64,000 nucleotides of DNA from Mycobacterium basiliense (GCF_900292015.1 NZ_LR130759.1:4092001-4156000); one strand, 5' to 3'. Shown: positions 39,448-48,765, counted from the first letter of the stretch. Numbers and translations are program-made. The notes: generated from the letters alone by a model not told the origin.

Positions 39448-39984
39448 TTATCGCCCGCGCAGCAGGAACAGACCGTAGGCGGCAATGGACTGTGAATCCA
39501 CGATCACACCCGAGTCCATCATTTCTTCAACGTCGGCACGCGAGAACCACGCACTGCGCATGTCTTGCTCCTCGTGCTCGCGGTCCGCCTCCCCTTCGGA
39601 GATGCCGGTGGCCAGAAACACCCAGCCGCGTTGACTGGTCAATCCCGGTGCGGTGTCAATCCGGCCGAGCGCCTCGAACGATGTCGCACGCAGGCCGGTC
39701 TCCTCGCGTAGTTCGCGCGCGGCCAGCTCGGCGGGTTCGACATGAGCCAGGTCAGGGGCGGTGCCCTGCGGAAACTCCCAGCGCCGCGCGCCGACGGGAT
39801 ATCTGAACTGCTCGACCAACTTGAACCGGTGCCCGTCGTAGGGCACAACCAGCGCGTATGCCGGCTTGTCGACGACGGCATAGATGCCCGCGCTGCCGTC
39901 CGGGCGGCGGATGTCATCTTCGCGCAGCACCATCCACGGATTCCGATAGATCTCACGCGAGGCAAGGGATTCGATAAAAGGCAC
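39448..39984 (-). CDS. Nudix hydrolase (ADP-ribose pyrophosphatase-like)
   Basis: A 178-residue protein starting at a GTG (VPFIESLASREIY). The Nudix box is ELAARELREETGL, with WEFPQGTAPDLAHVEPA in front, a slightly longer spacing than the canonical box. The N-terminal IYRNPWMVLREDDIRRPDG is typical of ADP-ribose-type Nudix enzymes that split nucleoside diphosphates linked to another moiety. The upstream in-frame region, a poor fit to the family, is excluded. It is divergent from the potassium channel gene. Confidence 0.88.
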   Translation of the reverse strand: MPFIESLASREIYRNPWMVLREDDIRRPDGSAGIYAVVDKPAYALVVPYDGHRFKLVEQFRYPVGARRWEFPQGTAPDLAHVEPAELAARELREETGLRATSFEALGRIDTAPGLTSQRGWVFLATGISEGEADREHEEQDMRSAWFSRADVEEMMDSGVIVDSQSIAAYGLFLLRGR

Positions 39985-40133
39985 GCCGCCAGTCTGGCGC
40001 ACGCGAAAGCGCCGTCGACAGTGCACGGCCCGACCTCCTGATCGATTCGCGAACATCTCATGCACCAAAACGTCGGAGGTCGGGGTGCTCGGCTGGCAGA
40101 AATGGGCACGGTGCTTGATAGTCGTATCAGCGA

Positions 40134-41924
40134 GTGAACGTCAGCAGAGGCGGGACAGATGCCGGACGGTACGACGCCATGGCAAGACAGGTAGGTGCGC
40201 GCCGCCACGTCATCGTCAGTGGCGACGACGCGTTGGCGACCACGATCGTCGAGGAGCTGAACTGCGCCGGCATCGGCATCGTCCAGCTGGTTACCGACGA
40301 TTTCAACGATGCCGATCTCGCACACGCCGCCGCCGTAATCTGTGCTGGGGACGACGACGCGCGAAATCTCGAAATCGCTTTGTTGGCAAGGAAAGCCAAC
40401 CCGAACGTACGGGTGGTTGCCCGGCTGGCCAACGATGTCCTGCGCGAAGCGATGGCAGCCGACAACGGCCCCGGCGCAATCCTTGACGTCGCCGAACTGA
40501 CGGCGCCGTCCGTCGTCGAGGCATGTTTAGCGCGCAACGCGCATCCGTTCGAAGCGGCCGGCATCGACTTCATCGTCTGGCGCGCCGAGGCAGCGCACGA
40601 TGCGACCCTGCGCGACCTCTACGGCGACTTGGCGCCGGTGGCGGTGATCCGCGGCAAAAACTCCCCCACACCCGGCGAGGTGGTCACCTGTCCCGGACGC
40701 GATCTGCGGGTTAACGCCGGCGACCAGACCGCGGTGATCGGCACAGCGGAGGAGCTGGCCGCGCGCGGTGTCAAGGTCCCGCGCCCGACGGCCACGCGTT
40801 TTCGCTTGCTGAGGGTTCGACACCTCACCGATGCGATACGCACGCTGCGCAACGACGTCAACCCGATGTTCTTTCGCGCTTTGGCCGCGATGCTGATCCT
40901 GCTGGCCGGGTCGACGGCGGTATTGCGCTTTTCCTACCGACACCCGCCGGGGATGACGTGGCTGGATGCGTTGTACTTCAGCACGGAGACCATTGCGACC
41001 GTGGGTTACGGCGACTTCAGCTTCTTTCATCAACCCACGTGGCTACGCATCTTCAGCATCACATTGATGTTTGCCGGCGTGACGACCACCGCGATCCTGG
41101 TCGCGTTCATCGCCGACCTGCTGTTGTCGCGCCGCTTCACGCGTTCCGCCGGACGCCGGCGCGTACGCCGACTGCGAAATCACGTCATCGTCGTCGGGCT
41201 CGGCTCGTTTGGCATCCGGGTGGTCGGCGATTTAACCGCTGCCGGCTACGACGTTGCCGTTATCGAGCGCGACGAGAACAGCCGCTTCTTGTCGACGGCC
41301 GCCGAGCTCGACGTGCCGGTCATTTTCGGTGATGCGACCCTGCGTCAGACACTGGAGTCGGCTCGCGTTGAGCACGCCCGCGCGGTAGCGGTGCTAACCC
41401 AGGACGACATGGTCAACATTGAGGCCGGCATCGTGCTGCGCGAAATGTTGGGCGGCCTCGACGGCAACCGGCGCAATCTTCCCCTGGTCCTGCGGGTGTA
41501 CGACCGCACGCTGGGCAGCGCGGTGGCTCAACGGTTCGGATTCGAGGCAGTGCGCTCGACCGTCGAACTGGCGGCGCCCTGGTTCATCGGCGCCGCAATG
41601 GGCCTGCGAGTCTTGGGAACGTTTTCGGTTGGGCAGAGCTCCTTCATGGTCGGTGGGATGCATGTGGGGACCGGCAGTGAGCTCGACGGGCTGCCGATGC
41701 ACGAACTGTCCACCGAAACACGCGTCATCGCGATCACCAGGCGAGACGAACAAACGCAGCTGCATCCGCGCCGAGATGCCCGGTTGCGGGCGGGCGACAC
41801 GGTCTACCTCGTGGGTGCCTATCGCGAGCTGTTGGCGACGTTACGCAAGGGGCAACCCCCCCAACAAACCACCGTCGGCGAAGATGGTGACGGCGAGCGC
41901 TATCCCGAAGCGGCGACGGGTTGA
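40134..41924 (+). CDS. Potassium channel with RCK domains on both sides of the pore
   Basis: A 596-residue protein. Residues about 20–220 form a first TrkA-N/RCK-like domain plus a C-lobe. Two membrane helices (about 245–265 and 300–330) flank the K+ filter TVGYGD in STETIATVGYGDFSFF. A second, canonical Rossmann RCK domain begins HVIVVGLGSFGIRVVGDLTAAGY, with a TrkA-C-like end (HPRRDARLRAGDTVYLVGA). The order RCK–pore–RCK within one chain resembles Ca2+- or nucleotide-gated actinobacterial channels. The start is GTG. It probably gates potassium flux in response to a ligand. Confidence 0.9.
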   Translation: MNVSRGGTDAGRYDAMARQVGARRHVIVSGDDALATTIVEELNCAGIGIVQLVTDDFNDADLAHAAAVICAGDDDARNLEIALLARKANPNVRVVARLANDVLREAMAADNGPGAILDVAELTAPSVVEACLARNAHPFEAAGIDFIVWRAEAAHDATLRDLYGDLAPVAVIRGKNSPTPGEVVTCPGRDLRVNAGDQTAVIGTAEELAARGVKVPRPTATRFRLLRVRHLTDAIRTLRNDVNPMFFRALAAMLILLAGSTAVLRFSYRHPPGMTWLDALYFSTETIATVGYGDFSFFHQPTWLRIFSITLMFAGVTTTAILVAFIADLLLSRRFTRSAGRRRVRRLRNHVIVVGLGSFGIRVVGDLTAAGYDVAVIERDENSRFLSTAAELDVPVIFGDATLRQTLESARVEHARAVAVLTQDDMVNIEAGIVLREMLGGLDGNRRNLPLVLRVYDRTLGSAVAQRFGFEAVRSTVELAAPWFIGAAMGLRVLGTFSVGQSSFMVGGMHVGTGSELDGLPMHELSTETRVIAITRRDEQTQLHPRRDARLRAGDTVYLVGAYRELLATLRKGQPPQQTTVGEDGDGERYPEAATG

Positions 41925-42031
41925 CCCCGGCAGCGTCCTGATCGACCCGTGCGATGCGAGGCGACCGGGCGAACCGTCGTCCATCGGGTGCGTCCTGTCG
42001 CACCAGAGCCGAATGTCGCCGGCGCTGCCGG

Positions 42032-42934
42032 TCAATCAGCGCTATGGAACCTCGCGACCACGTCGGCCGCGCGACGAAGTTGCTCGAGGTCCGACGAGGT
42101 CGGGATGAGTTGCACCTCGTCGGTGCCGATCTCGGCAAACCCCCGCAACACCGCCAGCAGCTCGTCTTCGCCGCCAGCCCAGCCCGTCGTGGGCGCCATC
42201 GCATCGACATACTCCCGCGGAATCCAGGTCATGTATCGCCGCAAATGGCGATGAACCTGTGCGCGAGCCTGTTCCGACGGCCCGAATGCGAACCAGAACG
42301 ACGTCGCCAGATGGGGCTTGGGTTTGCCGGCTTGCGCCCACGCGGCTCGGGCCACGTCAAACAACTCATTCTGCTTGGCGACGTCCAAGTCCAACGTGGT
42401 GCCCGCTAGCCCGTCGGCCCAGGTTGCAGCGCTGCGAACGGTCTTGGGCCCAATGGTGCCAACCAGCAACGGCGGACCGCCGGCCTGGATTGGTGCCGGT
42501 CCCACCGGACGCACCAATTCGGCGATCTGTTCACCGGCCCACACCCTTTTCATCAGCGCGACCCGTTCGGCCATGCCGCGCATTGTTTGCGTGTTGGGGT
42601 CGGCACCCACAGCGTGGTAGTCCTCGAGCCGGCCGCCCACCCCAAGCCCCACGGTCAACCGCCCGCCGCTGAGCAGGTCGCCGGTCGCTAGCGCTTTGGC
42701 CAGCATGACCGGCGCGTGCAACTGAGGCACAACAACGGTGGTGACCAGCCGCACGCGATCGGTCCACGCGGCTACCGCCCCGAGCAGCGTCGGACTGTCG
42801 GGATTGTCGAACGCGATCCGCTCCCCCCAGCACAGCGAAGAAAATGGCCCGTCGTCGATGGCCCGTGCCCAGTTCTTCAATACGGTTGCATCGAGGTCGG
42901 GCTCCATCACGGGCAAGGTCATAGCTATATGCAC
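42032..42934 (-). CDS. LLM-class F420-dependent oxidoreductase
   Basis: A 300-residue luciferase-like monooxygenase-family enzyme, mostly of the F420 type in mycobacteria. The barrel pattern is visible: CWGERIAFDNPDSPTLLGAVA, RVRLVTTVVVPQLHAPVMLAKALATGDLLSGGRLTVGLGVG and GGPPLLVGTIGPKTVRSAA. The substrate is unknown. The gene converges with the potassium channel gene and is divergent from the first VOC gene. Confidence 0.88.
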   Translation of the reverse strand: MHIAMTLPVMEPDLDATVLKNWARAIDDGPFSSLCWGERIAFDNPDSPTLLGAVAAWTDRVRLVTTVVVPQLHAPVMLAKALATGDLLSGGRLTVGLGVGGRLEDYHAVGADPNTQTMRGMAERVALMKRVWAGEQIAELVRPVGPAPIQAGGPPLLVGTIGPKTVRSAATWADGLAGTTLDLDVAKQNELFDVARAAWAQAGKPKPHLATSFWFAFGPSEQARAQVHRHLRRYMTWIPREYVDAMAPTTGWAGGEDELLAVLRGFAEIGTDEVQLIPTSSDLEQLRRAADVVARFHSAD

Positions 42935-42961
42935 GAACGCGATTCTGGCAGCATGGGCCCG

Positions 42962-43375
42962 ATGGGCTTAACCACGACTTCCGTTGCGCACGTCCGGCTC
43001 ACTGTGACCGACATCGAACGGTCCCGACAGTTCTACGAGAGCGTATTCAACTGGCCGGTGCTGATCGAGCTTCCCGAGAATGCCGACGAGGCGATGCGGA
43101 AGCAGTTGAGCTTCCTGTTTGGCGGTGTGATCTACGACCTGGGCGGCACGTTGCTGGGGCTGCGGCCGGTCGGCAACGACCGCTTCGACGAGAATCGCAC
43201 TGGCCTGGATCATCTGGCGTTTCGGGTGGGAAGTAAGGCCGAGCTGGACGCCGCAGTGGTACATCTCGACGAGCTCGGCATCGCACACGAACAGGTCAAA
43301 GATATTGGGCCGGTATACATTCTGGAATTCCGCGATCCCGACAACATCGCTTTGGAGCTCTCGGCGCCAAAATAG
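42962..43375 (+). CDS. Glyoxalase/VOC-superfamily protein
   Basis: A 137-residue single-chain VOC protein: MGLTTTSVAHVRLTVTDIERSRQFYESVF, a second half DHLAFRVGSKAELDAAVVHL, and a C-terminal YILEFRDPDNIALEL. The metal positions (H10-type, H after DHLAFRV, E in IALEL) are mostly present, so it may be a dioxygenase or glyoxalase-type enzyme. An ATG 9 bases upstream is possible. It is followed by a second VOC gene in the same direction. Confidence 0.88.
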   Translation: MGLTTTSVAHVRLTVTDIERSRQFYESVFNWPVLIELPENADEAMRKQLSFLFGGVIYDLGGTLLGLRPVGNDRFDENRTGLDHLAFRVGSKAELDAAVVHLDELGIAHEQVKDIGPVYILEFRDPDNIALELSAPK

Positions 43376-43460
43376 GACTCGGGCTCGGGCGCCAGGTGCG
43401 CGCACAATGGCAGTAGCCACGGCGAGTGCAACCGCCGCGGCGGTCGCGGGAGGTTTCGAG

Positions 43461-43850
43461 ATGACGATCAGCTTCAACCACACCATCGTCGCAGCACACG
43501 ACAAGCGAGAGTCCGCGGCGTTCCTCTGCGAGTTATTTGACCTGCCGGATCCGACGTCGTTTGGCCGCTTCATGGTCGTCACGCTCGAGCACGGCGCCAC
43601 TCTGGACTACGCCGATGTGCCCGACAATCAGGAGATCGCGCCCCAGCACTACGCATTCCTGGTCTCCGACCTGGAATTCGATGCGATCTACGGCAAGATC
43701 CGGTCACGAGGCTTGCCGCACTGGGCTGATCCAGGCGCCAACCGGCCCGGTGAGATCAACCACCGCGACGGTGGACGCGGCGTTTATTTCCCTGATCCCG
43801 CGGGACACTCGCTGGAGATCCTGACCCGGCCATACGGCTCTGGCAGCTAG
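43461..43850 (+). CDS. VOC-superfamily protein
   Basis: A 129-residue VOC protein starting [21 protein letters not shown] with a GGGAGG site 7 bases upstream. The pattern [22 protein letters not shown] and [19 protein letters not shown] gives the fold and likely metal ligands (His, His, Glu). The substrate is unknown. Its stop overlaps the end of the convergent Rrf2 gene by 4 bases. Confidence 0.87.
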   Translation: MTISFNHTIVAAHDKRESAAFLCELFDLPDPTSFGRFMVVTLEHGATLDYADVPDNQEIAPQHYAFLVSDLEFDAIYGKIRSRGLPHWADPGANRPGEINHRDGGRGVYFPDPAGHSLEILTRPYGSGS

Positions 43851-44332
43851 TCGCCGGAGCGCGCTGAGCCGTGCCGCTTGCTCTCCTGCGCTCGATAGTC
43901 ATCGGCGAGTTTCACCACGTGTGCCGGTAGCGCGCCGGTCGCGACGTCGGCCAGGCTTGTTTCTTCCAGCACCGACCGCATGCTAGCCCGCAACGCCCGC
44001 CAGATGTCGGTCAGTGCCGCGGTGGGCCCGGAGTAGGGCAGGTCGCCCAGCCCGATATCGCGCACGCTGGCCAGCGGTCCATCGATGCAACGCAGCACGT
44101 CGGCAATGCTTATCTCAGTTCCGGGACGTGCCAGTTCGTAACCACCCTCGCGACCGCGATGGCTACGCACGAGCCGGTCAGTGCGCAGGTTGGTCAGGAT
44201 GTCCACGAGAAACTGCGGGGGTATCCCCTGTGCCTGCGCCAAGTCTTCGGTCTTGACCACCGTGCCGCTGGCAACGGTCGCGAGTTGGACCATCGCCCGC
44301 ACCGCGTACTCCGCTTTGGCAGACATCCGCAT
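43847..44332 (-). CDS. Rrf2-family transcriptional regulator (Rv1287 homolog)
   Basis: A 161-residue Rrf2 protein with the winged helix [18 protein letters not shown]…[14 protein letters not shown]…[11 protein letters not shown]. It has only one cysteine (LRCIDG) and lacks the three-cysteine cluster that binds Fe-S in IscR/NsrR, so it is more like CymR, the cysteine-metabolism repressor that works with a partner enzyme. Its position next to cysNC/cysD supports a sulfur role; the palindrome at 47437 is a candidate operator. The tandem repeats lie directly upstream of its start. Confidence 0.93.
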   Translation of the reverse strand: MRMSAKAEYAVRAMVQLATVASGTVVKTEDLAQAQGIPPQFLVDILTNLRTDRLVRSHRGREGGYELARPGTEISIADVLRCIDGPLASVRDIGLGDLPYSGPTAALTDIWRALRASMRSVLEETSLADVATGALPAHVVKLADDYRAQESKRHGSARSGD

Positions 44333-44351
44333 GCTTCAGGATTGTGCCACC

Positions 44352-44606
44352 CGCCTGTAGCGACGATGCGCAACGCGAAGCGTTGCGAGAAGGAGCGGGG
44401 CAATCAAACCCCGCCTGTAGCGACGATGCGCAACGCGAAGCGTTGCGAGAAGGAGCGGGGCAATCAAACCCCGCCTGTAGCGACGATGCGCAACGCGAAG
44501 CGTTGCGAGAAGGAGCGGGGCAATCAAACCCCGCCTGTAGCGACGATGCGCAACGCGAAGCGTTGCGAGAAGGAGCGGGGCAATCAAACCCCGCCTGTAG
44601 CGACGA
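44352..44606. repeat. VNTR: four 60-bp tandem repeats plus a partial copy, cysNC–rrf2 gap
   Basis: Units at 44352, 44412, 44472 and 44532, all 60 bp and identical; a 15-base partial ends at 44606, directly before the cysNC stop codon. Each unit contains a perfect 8-bp stem, 3-base loop hairpin (CGCAACGC-GAA-GCGTTGCG). As with the thrC array, the unit is a multiple of three. The position corresponds to a VNTR locus known near Rv1287 in M. tuberculosis (QUB-1443 as I recall). Confidence 0.97.
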
Positions 44607-46457
44607 CTAGGACCGCAACTCGAGCAGTTCGATAACCCTCTGCGCCTGCGCATCCAAGTCACGTTCGGGCGTGAGCCGCAGATCGGGCTTCTTGGGCCGC
44701 TGATAGGGACTGTCGATCCCGGTGAAATGGGTGATCTCACCGGCCCGCGCTTTGGCGTATAACCCCTTGGGATCTCGCCGCTCGCAATCTTCGAGCGGCG
44801 TGTCGCAGAACACCTCGACGAAGTCAAATCCGGCATCGGCGTGCACTTTACGAGCCAGCGCTCGATGCTCGGCCAACGGGCTGATCGCCGGCACCAGTAC
44901 GACGTGACCGCAGTCGGCGAGCAACGTGGCCACATGGGCAAGTCGACGCAAGTTCTCCGCACGGTCGGCCATGCTGAAGCCCAAGTCGGCATTCAATCCG
45001 TGCCGCAGATTGTCGCCGTCGAGAACGTAGGCGGGAATGCCGTTTTCGAGTAGCTTGCGTTCGACCAGCATGGCCACCGATGACTTGCCCGAGCCGGACA
45101 GTCCGGTGAACCACACGGTCTTACCTTTCGGTCGCTCCGCTGTGGTGATCAGCGACTTGTGCCGCACGGTGTTCGGGCTTGTCGTCTGAGCAGACACGTC
45201 GCGCAGCACCATGCCCGCAGCAACCGTGCCATTGGTATCCGGGTCGATCAGGATGAACGAACCGGTACTGGCGTTCCGACTGTATTCATCGAGTAAAAGC
45301 GGCACCTGCGTGCGCAGCCTGATGCGACCAAGTTCGTTGAGCTTCAATGCTGTTGCGGTCTTGTCGCGGTGCAGGGTATTGACGTCGAGCCGATACTCAA
45401 GCTCGACAACTCGGGCGCGTGTGGTTCGCGTGGTGTGCTTGACGAGGTAGTCGCGGCCAGGCTCGAGGACGGCGGAATCGGCCATCCAGCACACGGTTGC
45501 GTCAAACTGCTGGGTGATCCTGGGCTGGTTGTTGGTGCGGGCAATCATGTCGCCGCGGGAGATATCGATATCGTCGGCAAGGCTCAGCGAGACCGCCATC
45601 GGCGGAAATGCTTCTGGCACCGGCCCGTTCGGACCCTCGATGGCGGTGATCTGGGTGGTCTTGCCGATCGGCAGCACCACCACTTCGTCGCCCGGTCGCA
45701 TCACGCCACTGGCCACTGTGCCGGCGTAGCTGCGGTGGTCTTGATGCTCGAGGGTGTGCGGCCGGATGACGTATTGAACCGGGAACCGCACGTCGACCAG
45801 ATTTCGGTCACCGGCGATGTAGACCTCTTCCAGGTGGGACAACAGCGCCGGCCCCTCGTACCAAGGCGTCTGGTTCGACTTGGTCACCACGTTGTCGCCA
45901 TGCAGTGCGGACATCGGAATGGAAGTGACGTCCTGCACGTCCAGGCGTGCGGCGAAGGCATGGAACTCGTCGCGAATCGCCTCGAATTTCTCTTTGTCCC
46001 AGCCGATCAGGTCCATCTTGTTGACCGCCAGCACCAGGTGGCGGATGCCCAGCAGCGAGGCCAGGAACGCGTGTCGACGGGATTGCTCCAACAGCCCGTG
46101 CCGTGCATCAACGAGCACGATCACTAGGTGCGCGGTGGAAGCGCCGGTCACCATGTTGCGGGTGTACTGGATGTGTCCGGGTGTGTCGGCAATGATGAAT
46201 TTTCGCTTGGGAGTGGCGAAATAGCGGTAAGCCACATCGATCGTGATGCCTTGCTCACGCTCCGCCCGCAGGCCGTCGGTGACCAGAGCCAGATCGGTGT
46301 AGTCGTGGCCGCGTTCCTTCGACGTGCGTTCCACCGACGCCCACTGGTCTTCCATCACGGCCTTGGAGTCATAGAGCAGCCGCCCGATCAGGGTGGACTT
46401 GCCATCATCGACGGAGCCGGCGGTGGCGATGCGCAGCAGTGTGGTTGATGCGGCCAT
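44607..46457 (-). CDS. cysNC: Sulfate adenylyltransferase large subunit / APS kinase fusion
   Basis: A 616-residue bifunctional enzyme. The N-terminal GTPase CysN (GSVDDGKSTLIGRLLYDS, DTPGHIQYTRNM, NKMDL) drives APS formation with CysD. The C-terminal APS kinase CysC has P-loop FTGLSGSGKSSVAMLVER and makes PAPS. Start MAASTTLLRIATAG shares one base with the cysD stop; the longer frame upstream is the cysD complement frame. It acts in sulfate assimilation for cysteine and sulfolipid synthesis. Length matches the M. tuberculosis protein (614). Confidence 0.97.
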   Translation of the reverse strand: MAASTTLLRIATAGSVDDGKSTLIGRLLYDSKAVMEDQWASVERTSKERGHDYTDLALVTDGLRAEREQGITIDVAYRYFATPKRKFIIADTPGHIQYTRNMVTGASTAHLVIVLVDARHGLLEQSRRHAFLASLLGIRHLVLAVNKMDLIGWDKEKFEAIRDEFHAFAARLDVQDVTSIPMSALHGDNVVTKSNQTPWYEGPALLSHLEEVYIAGDRNLVDVRFPVQYVIRPHTLEHQDHRSYAGTVASGVMRPGDEVVVLPIGKTTQITAIEGPNGPVPEAFPPMAVSLSLADDIDISRGDMIARTNNQPRITQQFDATVCWMADSAVLEPGRDYLVKHTTRTTRARVVELEYRLDVNTLHRDKTATALKLNELGRIRLRTQVPLLLDEYSRNASTGSFILIDPDTNGTVAAGMVLRDVSAQTTSPNTVRHKSLITTAERPKGKTVWFTGLSGSGKSSVAMLVERKLLENGIPAYVLDGDNLRHGLNADLGFSMADRAENLRRLAHVATLLADCGHVVLVPAISPLAEHRALARKVHADAGFDFVEVFCDTPLEDCERRDPKGLYAKARAGEITHFTGIDSPYQRPKKPDLRLTPERDLDAQAQRVIELLELRS

Positions 46458-47386
46458 CAGAAGTACCCCTGCCGTTTGCGGTCTTCCATCCCGGCCTCCG
46501 AAATCCGATCGTCCGCCCGGGTCGCCCCTCGCTCGGTCAGCCGGGCCACCGCGGTCTCGGCGATGACCTGCTCGACGGTGGCGGCCTCCGATTCCACACA
46601 TCCGGTGCACGTGACGTCGCCAACGGTGCGGAATCGCACGGTGGCCTCGAACACCGGCTCATCGGGGCGCGGCTGCATGTGTCGGTGCACGGCCAGCAGC
46701 ATTCCATCGCGTTGAAAAACCTCGCGCCGGTGGGCGAAGTAGATCGACGGCAGGGTTATCTCCTCGGCACCGATGTAGGACCAGATGTCGAACTCGGTCC
46801 AATTGGACAGCGGAAAGACCCTGATGTGCTCGCCCTTGTGATGGCGTCCGTTGTAGAGGTTCCACAGTTCCGGGCGCTGCGCCTTGGGGTCCCACTGGCC
46901 GAATTCGTCGCGGAAACTGAACACCCGCTCCTTGGCGCGCGCCTTTTCCTCATCACGGCGGGCTCCCCCAAATGCCGCGTCGAACTTGTTTTCCCCAATG
47001 GCGCGCAACAGCGTCACCGTTTGCATGGGGTTGCGCGACGGGAATGTCTCGACAACCCGGCCGGCGTCGATATCGTCTTGCACCGATGCCACCACCAACC
47101 GCACTCCGGACGCAGCAACCAGCTCATCGCGGGTCGCGATGACCTCGTCGAAGTTGTGGCCTGTGTCGACGTGCATTACCGGGAATGGCGGCCGTCCGGG
47201 CCGAAACGATTTCAGCGCCAAGTGGAGCATGACGATCGAATCTTTGCCGCCGGAGAACAACAGCACCGGCCGCTCGAACTCCGCAGCCACCTCGCGAATG
47301 ATGTGCATTGCCTCGGCCTCGAGCGAGCGCAGATGACTCAACTCGTACTGCCCGACCGCCGGACCAGCCGTTATGCCGCTGGTCAT
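46457..47386 (-). CDS. cysD: Sulfate adenylyltransferase small subunit
   Basis: A 309-residue PP-loop ATP sulfurylase subunit. SGGKDSIVMLHLALK is the ATP-binding loop; the C-terminal GGARRDEEKARAKERVFSFRD and VTCTGCVESEA segments match CysD. It forms a heteromer with CysN; expression is normally induced by sulfur limitation. The annotated M. tuberculosis version is slightly longer, so an earlier start is possible, but none is strongly indicated. A conspicuous palindrome lies 51 bases upstream. Confidence 0.96.
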   Translation of the reverse strand: MTSGITAGPAVGQYELSHLRSLEAEAMHIIREVAAEFERPVLLFSGGKDSIVMLHLALKSFRPGRPPFPVMHVDTGHNFDEVIATRDELVAASGVRLVVASVQDDIDAGRVVETFPSRNPMQTVTLLRAIGENKFDAAFGGARRDEEKARAKERVFSFRDEFGQWDPKAQRPELWNLYNGRHHKGEHIRVFPLSNWTEFDIWSYIGAEEITLPSIYFAHRREVFQRDGMLLAVHRHMQPRPDEPVFEATVRFRTVGDVTCTGCVESEAATVEQVIAETAVARLTERGATRADDRISEAGMEDRKRQGYF

Positions 47387-47436
47387 GGTTCACCTGTCAT
47401 GAGTCTGCCTCATACTTGATAAAACTGGCTGAATTG

Positions 47437-47450
47437 ACCATATTTATGGT
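47437..47450. promoter_or_regulatory. AT-rich palindrome upstream of cysD, possible Rrf2 operator
   Basis: ACCATATTTATGGT: a 6-bp inverted repeat with a 2-base centre, unusually AT-rich for this genome, in the divergent cysD/thioesterase gap, 51 bases before the cysD start. An Rrf2-family regulator is encoded in the same gene cluster. The assignment as operator is inference. Confidence 0.45.
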
Positions 47451-47566
47451 TATTGCCATCCATGGAACCAGCCCGCCCCGTCGGTGTCAACGACTGCTAA
47501 ACGAAAGTTCGTGCACCGCACCGCTACGGCCTATGCCTATCGGAGGCCATAGGAAAGGATGGACCG

Positions 47567-48001
47567 ATGGCAAGCCCTTCCGGATCCACCGAACCTCCAA
47601 GCGGACGTGACGTGATCGCACAGTTCCTTCCGCAATCTCCATTCGTGACCAAGCTGGGAATCGTCGCAGATCACCTCGGCGACGACGAAGTGCGACTCCG
47701 GCTGCCGTGGGACCCCTCCAACGTGACCATCGGCGACATGGTGCATGGCGGGGCCATCGCCACCCTCGCCGACCTCACGGTCATGGCGGCGGCCTGGTGC
47801 GGCGCTAAGGCACCGCCAGACCTGCGCGGGGTAACTGTGTCGTTGGCTGTGGACTTCATGGCTCCGGCGCGCGCCACCGATGTGATCGGGGTGGGGCGGG
47901 TGCTGCGTCGTGGCCGGTCACTGGTCAACTGTGAGGCCGACATCCTCGATCCCGAAAGCCGGCTGCTCGCCAAAGCCCTGGCGACCTACAAGGTTGGCTA
48001 A
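47567..48001 (+). CDS. Hotdog-fold acyl-CoA thioesterase (PaaI-like)
   Basis: A 144-residue PaaI-type thioesterase: MVHGGAIATLADLTVMAAAW is the hotdog signature with its catalytic acidic residue, followed by the strand VSLAVDFMAPARATDVIGVGRVLRRGRSL. It hydrolyses acyl-CoA or aryl-CoA thioesters in the cytosol; the specific substrate is unknown. Divergent from cysD and convergent with the carbonic anhydrase. Confidence 0.9.
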   Translation: MASPSGSTEPPSGRDVIAQFLPQSPFVTKLGIVADHLGDDEVRLRLPWDPSNVTIGDMVHGGAIATLADLTVMAAAWCGAKAPPDLRGVTVSLAVDFMAPARATDVIGVGRVLRRGRSLVNCEADILDPESRLLAKALATYKVG

Positions 48002-48007
48002 ACCTCG

Positions 48008-48499
48008 CTACGGCGTGACCTCGTTGAGCTTGCCGGTGGCGACGTCGAAGACGAACCCCCGCAGCGAGACGTGCTTAGTGACAAACGGGCTGTTCTCGAT
48101 GCGGCGCAAGGATTGCTTGACATCTTCTGCCGCATCCGGGAACGCTTCGGCCGCCCAGGGCGGCTTGACCCCGGTCTCTTCCTGAATGGCGCGCTTGAAG
48201 TCGTCGTCGGTGAAGGTGAGCATGCCGCAGTCCGTGTGGTGAATCAGGACAATCTCCCGGGTCCCCAGCAGGCGCTGGCTGATGGCCAACGAGCGGATGG
48301 CATCGTCGGTGGCAACCCCGCCCGCGTTTCGGATGACGTGCGCCTCCCCCTCGTTGATGCCCAGCAGGCGGTAGACGTCGAGCCGGGCATCCATACACGC
48401 CAAAATTGCGATGTGTTTGCTCGGGGGCATCGGAAGCGGACCCTGAAACGTGCTTGCGTATTCGGCATTGTTGCTTAGGTAGTCATCAGTAACCGTCAC
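48008..48499 (-). CDS. Beta-carbonic anhydrase (Rv1284 homolog)
   Basis: A 163-residue beta-class carbonic anhydrase, the exact length of Rv1284. Zinc ligands C35, H88 and C91 and the D37/R39 dyad are present in ILACMDARLDVYRL and IHHTDCGMLT. It interconverts CO2 and bicarbonate; in M. tuberculosis the protein is active and considered important for growth in some settings. It lies between the thioesterase and the opp operon. Confidence 0.96.
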   Translation of the reverse strand: MTVTDDYLSNNAEYASTFQGPLPMPPSKHIAILACMDARLDVYRLLGINEGEAHVIRNAGGVATDDAIRSLAISQRLLGTREIVLIHHTDCGMLTFTDDDFKRAIQEETGVKPPWAAEAFPDAAEDVKQSLRRIENSPFVTKHVSLRGFVFDVATGKLNEVTP

Positions 48500-48765
48500 G
48501 CCGGTCTCCTCGAGTATCGCGGATGGGATTTGCTGCGCAGATCGATACCGCGGAGGAGCTTAACAACCTGGCCCGTGGATTTCACCCATGTGAATCAGCA
48601 AGATCGCAATGACCCCACCGCGAAGCGGTGTCACTTATGCACCGCAGCGCTCTCCGACGGCAGGACGAACGGATATCTGCCCCCCTGATCGACAAGCCGA
48701 GCCGGTTGGCGGCGCGCTACGCCCCTGGCTCGCTACCCTGTCCCAATGCGGCACGGTGGGTGGGC

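Noticed and set aside
44336..44992. Long frames with repeated RRGLIAPLLLATLRVAH-type peptides over the 60-bp array
   Set aside because: Translations of the tandem repeat and the antisense of cysNC; no start region or family.
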